A stretch of 49,655 bases of DNA from Basidiobolus ranarum (lineage: Eukaryota; Basidiobolomycota; Basidiobolomycetes; Basidiobolales). Location of the stretch: the NCBI GenBank assembly GCA_040143965.1, contig JASJQH010000019.1, forward strand, positions 1 through 49,655, given 5' to 3'. A program made the translations under genes and the position numbers. Shown piece after piece: positions 24,944 through 36,647 of the stretch. The notes under the pieces were generated by a model, which had not been told where the DNA came from, made no database searches, and was given only the letters and a program-made list of their open reading frames with translations. Position 1 is the first letter of the stretch, and each line of letters begins with the position of its first letter.

Positions 24944-26030
24944 ATGACCAGTTCTTCCGTTATCGATACCAACACCAACCAAGAGCAAGGTGCTACCGCA
25001 ACTATCGGCTCTCGCAAGTCCCAACTTGCTCTCATTCAGACTTACTATGTGCGCGATAGACTTAAGGAGATCTACCCTGGGTATGAATTCCCTGTTGTAA
25101 AAATGTCTACCACAGGAGACAACGTACTTGACGTTGCCCTCTCAAAGATTGGTGAAAAGTCTTTGTTTACCAAAGAACTTGAGGTTGCTCTTGAGAATCG
25201 TACTGTCGATTTTGTTGTTCACAGTCTAAAAGACCTTCCCACTACTTTACCTCCTGGTATGGTCATTGGAGCTATTTTGGAACGTGAAGATCCTAGAGAT
25301 GCTGTAGTCTTAGCTGAACGCTTTCAAGGCCTGAGTTTAGAAGACCTTCCAGAAGGAAGTATTATTGGAACCAGTAGTGTGCGCCGAATTGCTCAATTAA
25401 AAATCAAGTATCCCCAATTTAATTTCCAAGATATTGTAAGTTACATCTGTCTATGATCAATGTTGTAGTTCAAATTGTTAACCTGTACGTGAATTTTAGC
25501 GTGGAAATCTCAATACCAGACTTGCAAAACTAGATGATCCTAATGGCCCATACACTGCCATCATTCTTGCAGTAGCCGGTTTAAAGCGTATGGGTTGGGA
25601 ATCCCGTATATCTCAAATATTGGTTGAGTCGAACATGCTCCATGCTGTTGGCCAAGGTGCCCTTGGTATTGAATGCCGCGAAGGAGACAGCGATATAATT
25701 CAACTATTATCTTTCCTCAATCATCATGATACTAGACTTCGTTGCTTCGCCGAACGTGGATTTATGCGTAAACTTGAAGGTGGTTGTAGCGTACCTATTG
25801 GTGTCACCACTGAATGGTTGGATGAGGCTGGCACTCCTAACCGCCGTTTGCGCCTTCATGGTATTGTATCGAGCCCCGATGGCCAGGAGGTTATTCAAGA
25901 TCAAATCATTGAGGAGATTGGTGACGATGAAACAAAAGCCACTGGTCTTGGTGAACAGTTAGCAGATATCTTCATATCCAAAGGGGCTGAGAAGATCTTG
26001 GAACCATTAAAGAACATTCGTAAATGGTAG
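24944..26030 (+). CDS. HEM3: Porphobilinogen deaminase (hydroxymethylbilane synthase)
   Basis: Third committed haem-pathway step: joins four porphobilinogens into hydroxymethylbilane in the cytosol. Two exons, 24944-25435 and 25500-26030, total 1023 nt, 340 aa, the usual fungal length. Motifs in order: [42 protein letters not shown] with the catalytic Asp (D97), [34 protein letters not shown], and GGCSVPIG carrying the cofactor-binding cysteine C260 that anchors dipyrromethane. All active-site features are intact. It shares orientation with TAL1 but is 1.5 kb away, so no co-transcription is implied. Confidence 0.98.
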
Positions 26031-27579
26031 ACGTCGAAATTTTTTTCTTTTGATACCATTGGTACTTCCCTTCCACCCATCGTGACTTAATTACTTCCTA
26101 TCCACACCTACCTTAATGGCTTGTTATTCTTCACTTCTTAAACTATGACATTTTGTATTTCCGAGAAATACGAATTCCATTTCATAGATTTCTACTCGCG
26201 TGATTGAATCATAAACATCAACTTTACTACTACATATAATAAATTTCCAAAAATGAATAAGATCTATCCTTTCCATATGGAGTAAATAAGAATCATCGGG
26301 GAAACGATTCCAAAAATGGTGAGATCTAGATGTCTCCTTGAGATGAAGGTCAATCAATCGTTTCGCTAATGATCATCATCATTATTGATCGATCATTTCG
26401 AAACACAAACTAATTGGTATGTGATTTTCAATTAAATCCACTTACATCTACTTTCGGGGTTTTTTGGGATTTCCCGGATTCAATAGCATTCTCTATAAGC
26501 TTGCAAAATACAGTGTGATATCCCAAGGTATCAAATAATGAGAGAGGCTAGTTTTTTTATTATTAAAAAAATATAAATAGCGATGGCACTTAAAGTCTCC
26601 ACCCATTTCACTTGTGGATAGTCGCTTGGTTAAGGCGCTTCAAACTAAATTTACTAGATTTTCATAGATTTTCAAGAAATCTAAAAGATTGGTTAGTAAG
26701 CCATCCTTGATCTACATTTTTCCTGCTGTAAGAACAACTTGAAGTGAGTCGGTTTATTCTAGAATTAAGTCCTCGACTGCCTCAGACTATTCTAGAATAT
26801 TGGCATTACTGTACATTCAGGATGACTCAACGGTAAAGAATGGCCTGAGTGTCGGAGATTCTTAAACAAGTATCCTCGAGGTTTGGGAACAAGAAGCAGG
26901 TTTTCGTAAGATGAATTACAATCCTAATTAGCCGATGCTCATCTTGCTATCGTCTAGAGACGAAAACATAACTTCAAAGTATTCCCTCTAATCCAAAAAG
27001 TACACATTATCTCGTGCCATGCCACCCTCTCATTGGTCACCTTAAGGAACGCTTTGAATATCGCATTTTAAGCCTCTTACGAGGTACCTCCGTTTTACAA
27101 CTCCATTCAACTCAAGACTTAGGCCAAATTCATCGAGAATTTCCATTTTAGTGAAATCCAGTTTGTTTGATAAGGTGTGAGGAAGGTTGTAGAATGATGG
27201 CCAGGCCAATCAGTAAGTGTGATGTGGGCAGAGAATATCATTGGATACAGGTTTTGTAATCGATTACCACAAATTATGTGTATGTGCGCCCAAAAGGCAG
27301 CTATTTGACAGCGCGAATTGTATACAGGTTTGTTTATCCTGTCATAAGGAGATTGTTATTCTACCTATCTTACCTACAAAACTAATGGCTTTTTGGACTG
27401 GATTATCTAATGGTGGATTAATAATATAGTGGATTAATAATAATATTACCAAAAATACTCGGTAATTCATTAGTTTAGGTCAATCATCATTGTCTTGCAT
27501 CATTTTGCCAGGGGTAAATGAGATAAATAGAGCACCGGGAATTTCTCGGTTTCTGCATTCACTTCTTTAACCTCTAAAT
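26031..27579. promoter_or_regulatory. 1.5-kb intergenic region with heat-shock-type elements and TAL1 TATA
   Basis: No gene found in this stretch. Three TTCnnGAA boxes (TTCAAGAA at 26671-26678; TTCTAGAA at 26757-26764 and 26790-26797) cluster within 130 bases, the arrangement expected of heat-shock factor sites. A GATAAATAG TATA-like element lies near 27522-27530, about 55 bases before the TAL1 start. A tRNA-like GGTTAAGGCGC stretch at 26628-26638 lacks the rest of a tRNA. Confidence 0.4.
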
Positions 27580-28542
27580 ATGTCTTCTATTCTCGATCAA
27601 CTCAAGCAACAAACTGTTGTCGTTGCTGACACCGGTGACTTCGAGACCATTGCTCAATACAAGCCAACTGATGCCACCACTAACCCTTCTCTTATCTTGG
27701 CCGCTTCTCAAAAGCCTCAATACGCTAAGCTTATTGATGATGCTATTGATTACGCCAAAGCCAAGGGTGGTAGCATTGAAGAACAAACCGAGAACTCCCT
27801 CGATAAATTGTTGGTTAACTTCGGTTGTGAAATCTTGAAGCTCATTCCCGGTCGTGTCTCCACTGAGGTTGATGCTCGTTTATCTTTCAACAAGGAAGCC
27901 ACTATCCAAAAGGCTCTCCAATTGATTGAACTTTACAAGGCTGCCGGTATCTCCAAGGACCGTGTCTTAATTAAAATTGCCTCTACCTGGGAAGGTATCC
28001 AAGCCGCTAAAGTACTGGAGGAGAAGTACGATATCCACTGCAACTTGACTCTTCTCTTCTCTTTCTGCCAAGCTGTTGCTTGCGCTGAGGCTAACATTAC
28101 CTTAATCTCCCCCTTCGTTGGTCGTATCCTTGATTGGTACAAGAGCAGCACCGGTAAAACTTACGAGTCCCATGAAGATCCCGGTGTTTTGTCTGTTCGT
28201 CGTATTTACAACTACTACAAGAACCATGGTCACAACACCATTGTCATGGGTGCCTCTTTCCGTAACACCGGTGAGATCAAGCAACTTGCTGGTTGCGACT
28301 ATTTGACCATTTCTCCTTCTCTTCTTGGAGAATTGGCCAACGAGCAGGCCGAGCTTGTCCGTGTCTTGAGCCCAGAGTTGGCCAAGGAAGTTGCTGAACC
28401 CAAGGTTACGTTCGATGAGACTGCCTTCAGATGGGCTTTGAATGAGGATGCCATGGCCACTGAGAAGCTCAGTGAAGGTATTCGTAAGTTTGCTGAAGAT
28501 GGACGTAAGCTTGAAGCTACTCTTCGCGGAAAACTTGAGTAA
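27580..28542 (+). CDS. TAL1: Transaldolase
   Basis: Pentose-phosphate pathway enzyme that moves a three-carbon unit from sedoheptulose-7-phosphate to glyceraldehyde-3-phosphate; cytosolic. Single exon, 320 aa, typical length. Class I TalB-type motifs: [20 protein letters not shown] with the catalytic Asp D17, [18 protein letters not shown] with the Glu, and [15 protein letters not shown] with the Schiff-base lysine K132. Codons are strongly biased to C-ending forms like those of RPS2, which marks a highly expressed gene, and the lack of introns contrasts with its neighbours. Confidence 0.99.
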   Translation: MSSILDQLKQQTVVVADTGDFETIAQYKPTDATTNPSLILAASQKPQYAKLIDDAIDYAKAKGGSIEEQTENSLDKLLVNFGCEILKLIPGRVSTEVDARLSFNKEATIQKALQLIELYKAAGISKDRVLIKIASTWEGIQAAKVLEEKYDIHCNLTLLFSFCQAVACAEANITLISPFVGRILDWYKSSTGKTYESHEDPGVLSVRRIYNYYKNHGHNTIVMGASFRNTGEIKQLAGCDYLTISPSLLGELANEQAELVRVLSPELAKEVAEPKVTFDETAFRWALNEDAMATEKLSEGIRKFAEDGRKLEATLRGKLE

Positions 28543-29276
28543 TTCATTTCATAGATGCAAAACATACCCCTTACTTCAACCCCGAATCAATTCCACACTA
28601 ACATTCTATTCACTCGCACGTAAAACTCTTCGTTTTTATTTTGTATTAAAGCATAAATTATAATGCATCAAAATTGTTATTTTTGGGAAGTTCTCCAACA
28701 TGAGTCATATGTAGTCTAAATTTTGAACCCTAATTACGTCACCTCAGTTACCAAGGTTTTCATGGCACGTGGGATGGATCGAGTACATGGACTTGGTTAT
28801 CACCTATAGATACGTAAAGTGAAGTAAATTTTCACTACGAATGTTACTAGTGAAATACACATCTGACTACAGATATATCAACCCCCTATATACTTCGCAT
28901 CCGCACATACATAATTAGTTGAATTAATAATCGCGGAATCGACTCAACCGTTAGTTTCACCGCAGTATTCTTGAATAGGTTTGGTGAACATTTAGGAAGA
29001 AATATTTGTAAGCATTTCATTGGATCTCAGTATTTTTTCATCCAGCTGTAACTGTCAATATTGATTAATGGATTTTATGATTTTATGATAGTCACGTAGT
29101 AATTGTTGTGTTTAAAATATTATGTTTATACGTTTATTAGTACACTTATCTAGGTTTCAGTATTGACTTGAACTTTTGGATTCCACTGGTCCCCGTACTC
29201 ATTGTCTTTCCTGTTCACTTAGATATTAACTTATTTATTTTAAACATTTAACTGTTCCTTTCCTCCTTTCTTCAGC
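28543..29276. promoter_or_regulatory. TAL1 3' flank and DNA2 upstream region
   Basis: No gene seen. A compact group of known motif types occurs at 28726-28771: a telo-box AACCCTAA (28726-28733), directly abutting a CRE/ATF site TTACGTCA (28734-28741), and an E-box CACGTG (28766-28771). This is some 510 bases before the DNA2 start and about 190 after the TAL1 stop. Confidence 0.4.
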
Positions 29277-32200
29277 ATGCCTCGCATCTCACAGGACAAG
29301 CCGAAGAAAAAAATAGGAAAAGTACGTATTTGAAGAGTATGATCTTTCTAAAAAAAAACCAAACAAAACGATACCTCCTTATTCCCTTACCTCCACTATT
29401 TATTGAAAGTTAACTTATTGTATTAAGAAAGACAGCTAAACTCATGTACTTTCTAACTCATAGAAATCGGAAGACACGAAGGAACACCATGACATTCAAA
29501 AATTCTTCGCTAAAAGTGATACTTCTACTTTGACTTCGAGCAACAACTCATGGAATACTGAAGATTCAAATAAAACCAACAAGTTCGGTCACACTGAAAA
29601 TCAACTTGACCTGGAAATCCCTCCGAAAATTAAAAAAGAGAAAAAGCATACTACCAGTTTAGACAGCGTGGATATAGGTGGATAGTTTTTCATCTTGTTA
29701 ATTATACCGAATTATAGTATTATTAGCTTGGATACTAACTAGAGATATGTAGAAGTTAAATCGGAAAGTAACGTGAAAGAAATTCAAAAAACACCACCAT
29801 CTTCACCAAAGCCCGTAGATTCTTTTAAATCACCACGCTCTGATGTATTTTGGTTAACCTCACCACCAGCAGCGAACCTGAAGAAAGTTGTGAAACAAGA
29901 TCAAAGTAAACGATAATAGCCAATATACATGTCAATGAATCATTTAGATTAACATAGTTACTGATAGAATCCGATGTCAATATTGAAACGGAAGTTTCCG
30001 ATCTCATTAAATTCTTACAATCGGGAGTACCAAAGTCGAAATTGAAAAGTCAGATCAAAGTAATCCTGGTCTCCTTCAAGACATCCTTGACCTTGACATA
30101 AATGTTAACCCTTTCTTTGCTCTAGGCTCATGGGAGTCATTTTTCAGAAGATCTTACGAGCTCTAAGGCTTTAAAAGAGTCAGATGATTTGAATTTGTTT
30201 GAGGACGAGTTGTCACAATCTCCAACAAGAGATAGGAAGAATCGACGACATACAACGGCATTCAGACGATCTATTAATTATGACATGAAGCGTACATCAG
30301 CTAGTGTAGGTCGAGATGGAGTCAAGCCCAAACAAGAGTTCATGGACTTTTTGACCAAGTTGAAATCTGCTTTTGAACAATCCAAAAAGAGTCCAGGCTC
30401 TGATAAATCCAATGGCGAATCTTCTACAAAATCTCCAGATTTCAAATATCAAGCCAGACTTGCTTCTTTACAAAACAGCCCAACTTTACTTAAATCCAAT
30501 TCATTTCCACAGGTGATAAAGAGTGATGAACATACTAGTTCTATTAGTTTGTCGAAAACACATAGCTTTAATTCATTCGAAACTCCCGAATTGTCATCAC
30601 CCTCAATTGATGCAGCCGTTAAAAAAGAACCAAGCAGCGCTATTAAGTTAGAGAGTCCATCGCCGGTAGTAGTTGATGAGTTTGATGACTTAGACTTTGA
30701 TGAAGGAGAGTTGGAACAGGTCCTGTGCAAGTATGATTCCTACAATTCTACTGAAAATTCACAGTCTAGCTCGTTCATTGACTCCGAAGACCCAGCCAAA
30801 ATTAGCTCTACTCCAGCATCACAAAATCCTACCCAAATTCCAGGCCGCGTATTTAACAGCAAATACGAAAGGTTCTTGGTTTTGGAGGTGAATTACTCAA
30901 GCTACCTGGGCGGAGGTTCCTACAAAGTCGACCAACAAGAAAAGGTTGTTACCTTGCTCGATTGAAATTTACCTTTATTCTCTTTTTGTTATTGACTCCA
31001 GTTTATTTCATGATAGATTCTACGCCTGTTCAATGAGAATACTGGCATGGAGCGTTATCTTCATTTACGCGAGGATTGGTGGCACACATTAGTTAATGTG
31101 GGGGATTATGTCCATATTGTTGGAGAATTTGATGAAGAAAATCGATGTTATGTGGACAATGAAAACAATCTACTCATTCTACATCCGGACTGTTTGATAT
31201 CGAGTACACATCTGGCCGATAGTTTCGTTTGTTTAAGAAAATCAGTGCTACAGGATAGAATTCGAGAGACCGGTGATACCAATTCTGCTTTGATCTACGG
31301 ATTGCTGTTGCATGTATTATTACAACGTGTGATGTCTGATAACGATTTCTCTACTCCCAAGCTCTTATCAGAGATACAGACTTTGATAATTTATGCTATT
31401 GAAGAGCTGTATTCAGTTGGAGAGACCGAGGAGACCGCCATGGAGCATTTGAAAGAGATGATTCCATTAATTCAGGAATGGGCATCCAAGTATATCAGTT
31501 CTCGACCAAAGGTAATAAGGGAATGGGGGTGGAAACATACGCAACTGTTATTGATGGTTTGTTAAAATCCTTTAGCCTGAAGGCCTTGTTGCCCAACACC
31601 GAAGCGTTACTGGAGAAAAATTAAACGTCTCAATATGTAAAATTTTAGATATTGAGGAGCATATCTGGTCGCCCATGTACGGTCTAAAAGGGAAAATCGA
31701 TGTCTCGGTACAAATGAAGAAAGTTGATTCAAATCAAAACACAAGCACTCTAGTGGCACCATTTGAATTGAAAACCGGCAAAAGCACCAAGGTTTTAGCA
31801 CATCGAGCTCAAACGGTTTTGTATACTCTATTGATGTCGGACCGCTACGGTAAGTGTTGATATAATATTGATTGTCAACCGTACCTCCCAAATTAACTAA
31901 TTTATTCTTGGTTAGATATTGATATTGCTTCTGGTCTTTTGTATTACATGAAGGCAGGGGAAATGATATCTGTTCCAGCCGTTAGAGATGAAATACGAGG
32001 GCTTCTAATCGGACGTAATCAAATGGCTCCATATCTTATCAATCGAAGGAAACTGCCTTCGATGTTAGAGAGCTTGCATACTTGTCAAAGGTGTTATGTG
32101 CTGGATTCATGCCTGGTTTATCATAAGGTAATATTGCCTTATGCAAATGTTTAATGTGACTGTTTTCGTTAAATTTCTTTATAGACAGTTGAGAACGGAG

Positions 32201-34916
32201 ATGCAACCAGCAGCGGTTTAGGAGCACTCTTTGACTCAAAAGTTGGCCATATTACTGACAGACATACTCAATTTTTCGATAAATGGGACAAGTTGATTTC
32301 TCTGGAAGAAAATGACATGCATAGATTTAGAAAGGAGATCTGGTGTCTTTTGGGAGTTGAAAGAGAGAGACTCGGAAGGTAATATCAAACTATACAAGTG
32401 TCTTTGAAGCAACTAAATATATATATCTCCGTATAGATGCTTCAGTAACATGGTGTTAGATCGAAGTAGCTACAAAGATGAGGGGCAAATTGGTGGCGCC
32501 ACAAGATACAAATATAGGTTCTTGAGAGATGCTACCGAAGAAGAAATCGAAGGAAACCCACAGAAATCGCTACTTAACTCTCAAATAAATGTTGGTGACC
32601 CCGTGGTCATTTCTTCGGAATTTGGACATTACGCGTTAGCAGTCGGCTTCGTTATCGAGCTCAACCCCAAAAGTTTAACCGTTTCACTAGATCGGCAGTT
32701 ACGCGGAATCCCAGCTAGATTGCAGAATTTTGATAAAACGAAGAATCAGGATTTTCAAGGAATTACTGAGATTGGAAGCAAGACTCAGTACTCTGCCAAA
32801 TCCAAAACCTTTGAAACTGTCACTAGTACTAAACGACCACTAAATGAGGCGTCAGGGATTCTAAGCGAAGAGCAAATCACCTACAGAATCGATAAAGATG
32901 AACTCACGGCTGGAATGGGCCTTGTACGAAACAATTTAGTGAAGTTGATCTCATTAGAAGGAGAAGACAAAAGAAGATTGATTGTTGACCTGGAGCCGCC
33001 GGTATTCGTACCAGTGGACACTCACATTCGGGAAACCTTTGGGCATGAGTTGAACCTTGATCAAAGGAAAGCTTTGGAAAAGGCGATTTCAGGTAAGTTC
33101 TTCAAAATTCTGCAACTCCTTTTTCGTACGAAGTGAAATCTAATTCTAGTCGATGATGGTTGATAGCTAGGGACTATGCATTAATTTTGGGTATGCCTGG
33201 AACCGGCAAAACCACTACCATTTCATATATCGTCAAAGCACTTATATCTATGAAGAAGTCGGTTCTTCTAGTGTCCTATACTCATACTGCAGTAGACAAT
33301 ATTTTACTTAAACTCAAGCATGAAAATGTAGACATGTTGCGTCTTGGGAACAGAGACAAGGTAAAGATTACTGAAAGCTTTCAAACCATATGTGCAATAA
33401 TACCAATGTCCATTCTGTAGATACACTCGGAAATTCTGGAGTTTACCCCAGACTTGTCGAAATTAACAAGCGTCAAAGAGTTGGAGAATTTCTACGCTAG
33501 CAAAAATGTAGTAGCCACGACCTGCTTAGGAATCGGACAGTACGTAGATGTTCATATGATGGACTTAAGGGCATGCTTTTATTGACTTTCATTAATTTAT
33601 TTAGCAATTTGTTTACCAAGCGTCGGTTCGATTACTGCATTGTGGATGAGGCTTCTCAGATTACTTTGCCAGTGTGTATAGGGCCACTGAGATTCGCAAA
33701 CACGTTCATCTTGGTAGGGGATCATTATCAACTTCCACCCTTAGTTCGCAATTCCGAAGCGAAGCAGGATGGTTTGACCATATCCCTATTTAAATTATTA
33801 TCCGAAACGCATCCAGAGTCGGTGGTTTCTTTGGAACACCAATACAGAATGAACAAAGAGATCATGACTCTCTCCAATGCACTTATATACAATTACAAGT
33901 TGAGATGTGGTACACCGAATGTAGCGACATGGACACTCGAAGTTCCAAACGAAGAAAATTTAAGTGAGCTGCACAACGGTAAAAACGACTGGAATGGGGA
34001 GAGTTCGTGCTCTAAACATTGCTGGTTGAGAAAACTGATTATTCCAGAGTAATTAGCAAATTGGATTGAAACCTTAAACAACGCAACATTGAATAACCGA
34101 TATATTAACAGATCCAAGGTGTTATTCGTCGATACAGACGAGGTACCAGGGCCAGACTCGCGTCCAGGAGAACTTATTCAGAATGATATAGAGGCTCAGT
34201 TGATCCACCATGTAAGTCTGTTGACAACGTTTCTTGTGAGGACTGCCAATTAATCTCTTTAATAGTTTGTTGAGGCCTTGACCGTTTGCGGGGTGCCTGA
34301 ATCTGCGATAGGAGTAATCTCGCCCTATCGATCACAGTTGAAAATAATCACCCATTTGCTTCAACTACACTCGAATATTGAGATTCATACGATTGATAAA
34401 TACCAAGGTAGAGACAAAGACTGCATTCTCATCTCGTTGGTTCGGTCCAATCCTGCCCAAAACGTAAGTAATTTGTCAACGCTGATCTTGTAACAAGCAA
34501 CACTTAATTAACGCTTGATTCTACGGTACAGGTGGGTGAATTACTACGCGATTGGAGGCGTATCAATGTGGCATTTACCAGGGCCAGAAAAAAGCTGATT
34601 ATCTTTGGATCCTTGTCTACTTTACGTGGAACACATCTTTTTGGGGAATTTTTGAATCTGATGGAAACCAATAATTGGGTAGGAAACAGCACCAAGCACC
34701 AAGCACTACGCCACAACATGACCTAACTTGTATTTTATTTCCTAATAGATCTATCATCTACCCAAAGATGCGCATAAACATCATTCTGTAAATACTCCCC
34801 CTATAGAGGAATTGTCTCAATTCAATACACCATCCAAACGAAGAAGACTAGCTAGTGTCGCTAACGCTGTGCTAAAGAAATCCAATGTTTTGAAAGATTT
34901 GATCCAAGAAATGTGA
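29277..34916 (+). CDS. DNA2: DNA replication ATP-dependent helicase/nuclease Dna2
   Basis: Flap-cleaving nuclease-helicase of Okazaki fragment processing and double-strand-break resection. Seventeen exons: 29277-29321, 29464-29677, 29753-29905, 29968-30059, 30126-30887, 31017-31511, 31576-31849, 31916-32127, 32185-32378, 32437-33092, 33167-33360, 33421-33539, 33605-33978, 34057-34211, 34266-34463, 34532-34678, 34749-34916; total 4452 nt, 1483 aa, near yeast Dna2. The disordered N-terminus carries [10 protein letters not shown], resembling a PCNA-binding peptide. The Fe-S nuclease has cysteines C494, C735, C738, C744 in the family spacing (VCLRKSVL ... [10 protein letters not shown]). The superfamily I helicase has Walker [11 protein letters not shown] (K1047), [19 protein letters not shown] and [13 protein letters not shown]. 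The third exon starts after an AG 12 bases past a perfect TACTAAC branch site; the nearer AG is too close. Convergent with KTI12, 88 bases apart. Confidence 0.97.
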
Positions 34917-35004
34917 GATTAACTCTTATATTGTTTGTTCATAGGAACCACGCGCATCGTCTCTACATTGACATGTACTATATCATAATAAAAAATTGAC
35001 CGTC

Positions 35005-36118
35005 TTAGCTAAAATTGGTGTTCAAGTATTGAACGAATAATTCTGCGATTCTAGATATGTCCAGAACAGTATGCATCTTATTGATATTCACAAATTGTCT
35101 GCGTAGTCTTCTTAATTCTGCCATACTGATTGAACGTGCAGGAAGCTGAACCTTCATAGAGGTGCCTGGAATGACGACTTTGTAGGAGCCTAAGTTGCTT
35201 TTTTGCTCTTCAAGAACTGCATTCACTATCTCTTGGGTCACCTTGTCGAGTTCATAGAGATAATTGGTCTCCGTGACTGGTTTCTAGTTGAACATTAGTT
35301 AGCCTATATCCTTTCTCTATGATTTTTATGCCAGTCACTTACAGAAACAGTAGAGAGATTTGGTGGTGGTGCCTTCTTTAGCACGAGTGCATTCCATATC
35401 TCTTCAGTAGGAATAGTTTCATCACTCCAAAGAACCATAAATAAAGGGGAATCCCATTTATTTCTTGCTTCAGGTTCTTCATATCTTGTAACAAGTTCCT
35501 CAAAACTACACCGAGAATTGTCAATTATTAACAGAATCAAAAAAAAAGAAACAAACTACCAACATTTGAGCATCGTATCCATCTGAACGTTCAGAATTCC
35601 ATTTCTTGGCTTCCTCGATAGGAACACCACAGTGTACCTTCAGAAAAGTAAATTCAATTCACTTATTGTAAGTAAGGTAAGAGAGGAATAAAACCAATCG
35701 AGTTGGAACTTACAACACAGTGTGTAGTCCCCATCGCTCTAGCTACACAATAGAGTTGATAACGAAAACCTTTTATATAATTCATTCCATCTGCAATCAC
35801 AATGTCATCTTTTGTTAATAAACGCTCGACTGCAGACATATGAGCACCACGGGCCTTTTTTTCGTCAACAGCAGCTAGTTAGGGGCATTATAAGAAAGTA
35901 GGGAATCTTGGTTAGACAGAAAACTCTTGTCAAGTTCAAGGAAATAACATTCTACCTCTATAAGCTTCTTTGCTCACATGTAAAGATTCGTCATTGATTA
36001 AATGAATGCGAAGGTTTTTTTTCTCCTGAATACTTTTCTCTTCTAGAAATTTCTTTATTTCCAAAGCACGAGTGGTTTTACCACTGGAAGGGAAGCCACT
36101 GATAATAATCAAAGGCAT
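35005..36118 (-). CDS. KTI12: Elongator-associated P-loop protein Kti12
   Basis: ATPase that binds tRNA and assists Elongator in making the wobble-uridine modifications mcm5/ncm5; related to selenocysteine PSTK kinases. Five exons: 35956-36118, 35714-35874, 35564-35637, 35343-35505, 35005-35283; total 840 nt, 279 aa, slightly shorter than yeast. The P-loop GFPSSGKTTRA starts at residue 8; INDESLHV, AVDEKKARGAHMSAVERLL, DDIVIADGMNYIKGFRYQLYC and the RYEEPEARNKWDSPLF motif are family signatures. The donor of intron 3 (35563, GTTGGT) was preferred over a nearby GTAGTT because only it restores FEELVTRYEEP in frame. Convergent with DNA2. Confidence 0.95.
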
Positions 36119-36647
36119 TCTTATTTAGAGATATATTCAACGGAGATATCTACTCTAGTGTACACGATTGGGGGCAGCTTGGAGCTACTATAGCGACCTG
36201 TTGTCATGTAACTGATAATAGATGAAAAAAAAAGGATATCAAAATGATAGTATATTCTGTTTGGTCTTCAAATGAATTTGATCAAAACTTCCCCTCACTA
36301 CTTGTTAAACAGCACTTGGCTTCTTCATATGGATTTTTGGCTGTAGTCAAATGGTTTCCGAAATTTCTCCGTATGAATAGCTATCGGAACCCTCTGTACC
36401 TTAATTGTAGATATTCGACATAAAAGGTAATGGAGATTAGTCAATCGCTTTCCAGATAATGCTTTCCGGTTCGTGCACATTTAAATTCTAGAACCCCAAA
36501 CTGCTAAGTGTAATTCATTTTTTTTTCAAATCAAGTATTCCTTGGTGCGGAATTCTTGTATAGAATGCATCCTATATATTCTTTATATTCCGAACTTATC
36601 ACTCTTGTAACCTTTAATCCTCGGTTCAAAGTGTTGTGTTCTCTAAT
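36119..36647. promoter_or_regulatory. Divergent promoter of KTI12 and the MBOAT gene
   Basis: 529 bases between divergent starts. TATATA at 36573-36578 is about 70 bases before the acyltransferase ATG. Nothing else was supported. Confidence 0.4.

Noticed and set aside
26616-26640. tRNA-like D-arm (GGTTAAGGCGC) in the HEM3-TAL1 spacer
   Set aside because: No paired anticodon stem and no B box (GGTTCRANNC) within 100 bases; only a chance match to Leu/Ser-type tRNA starts.
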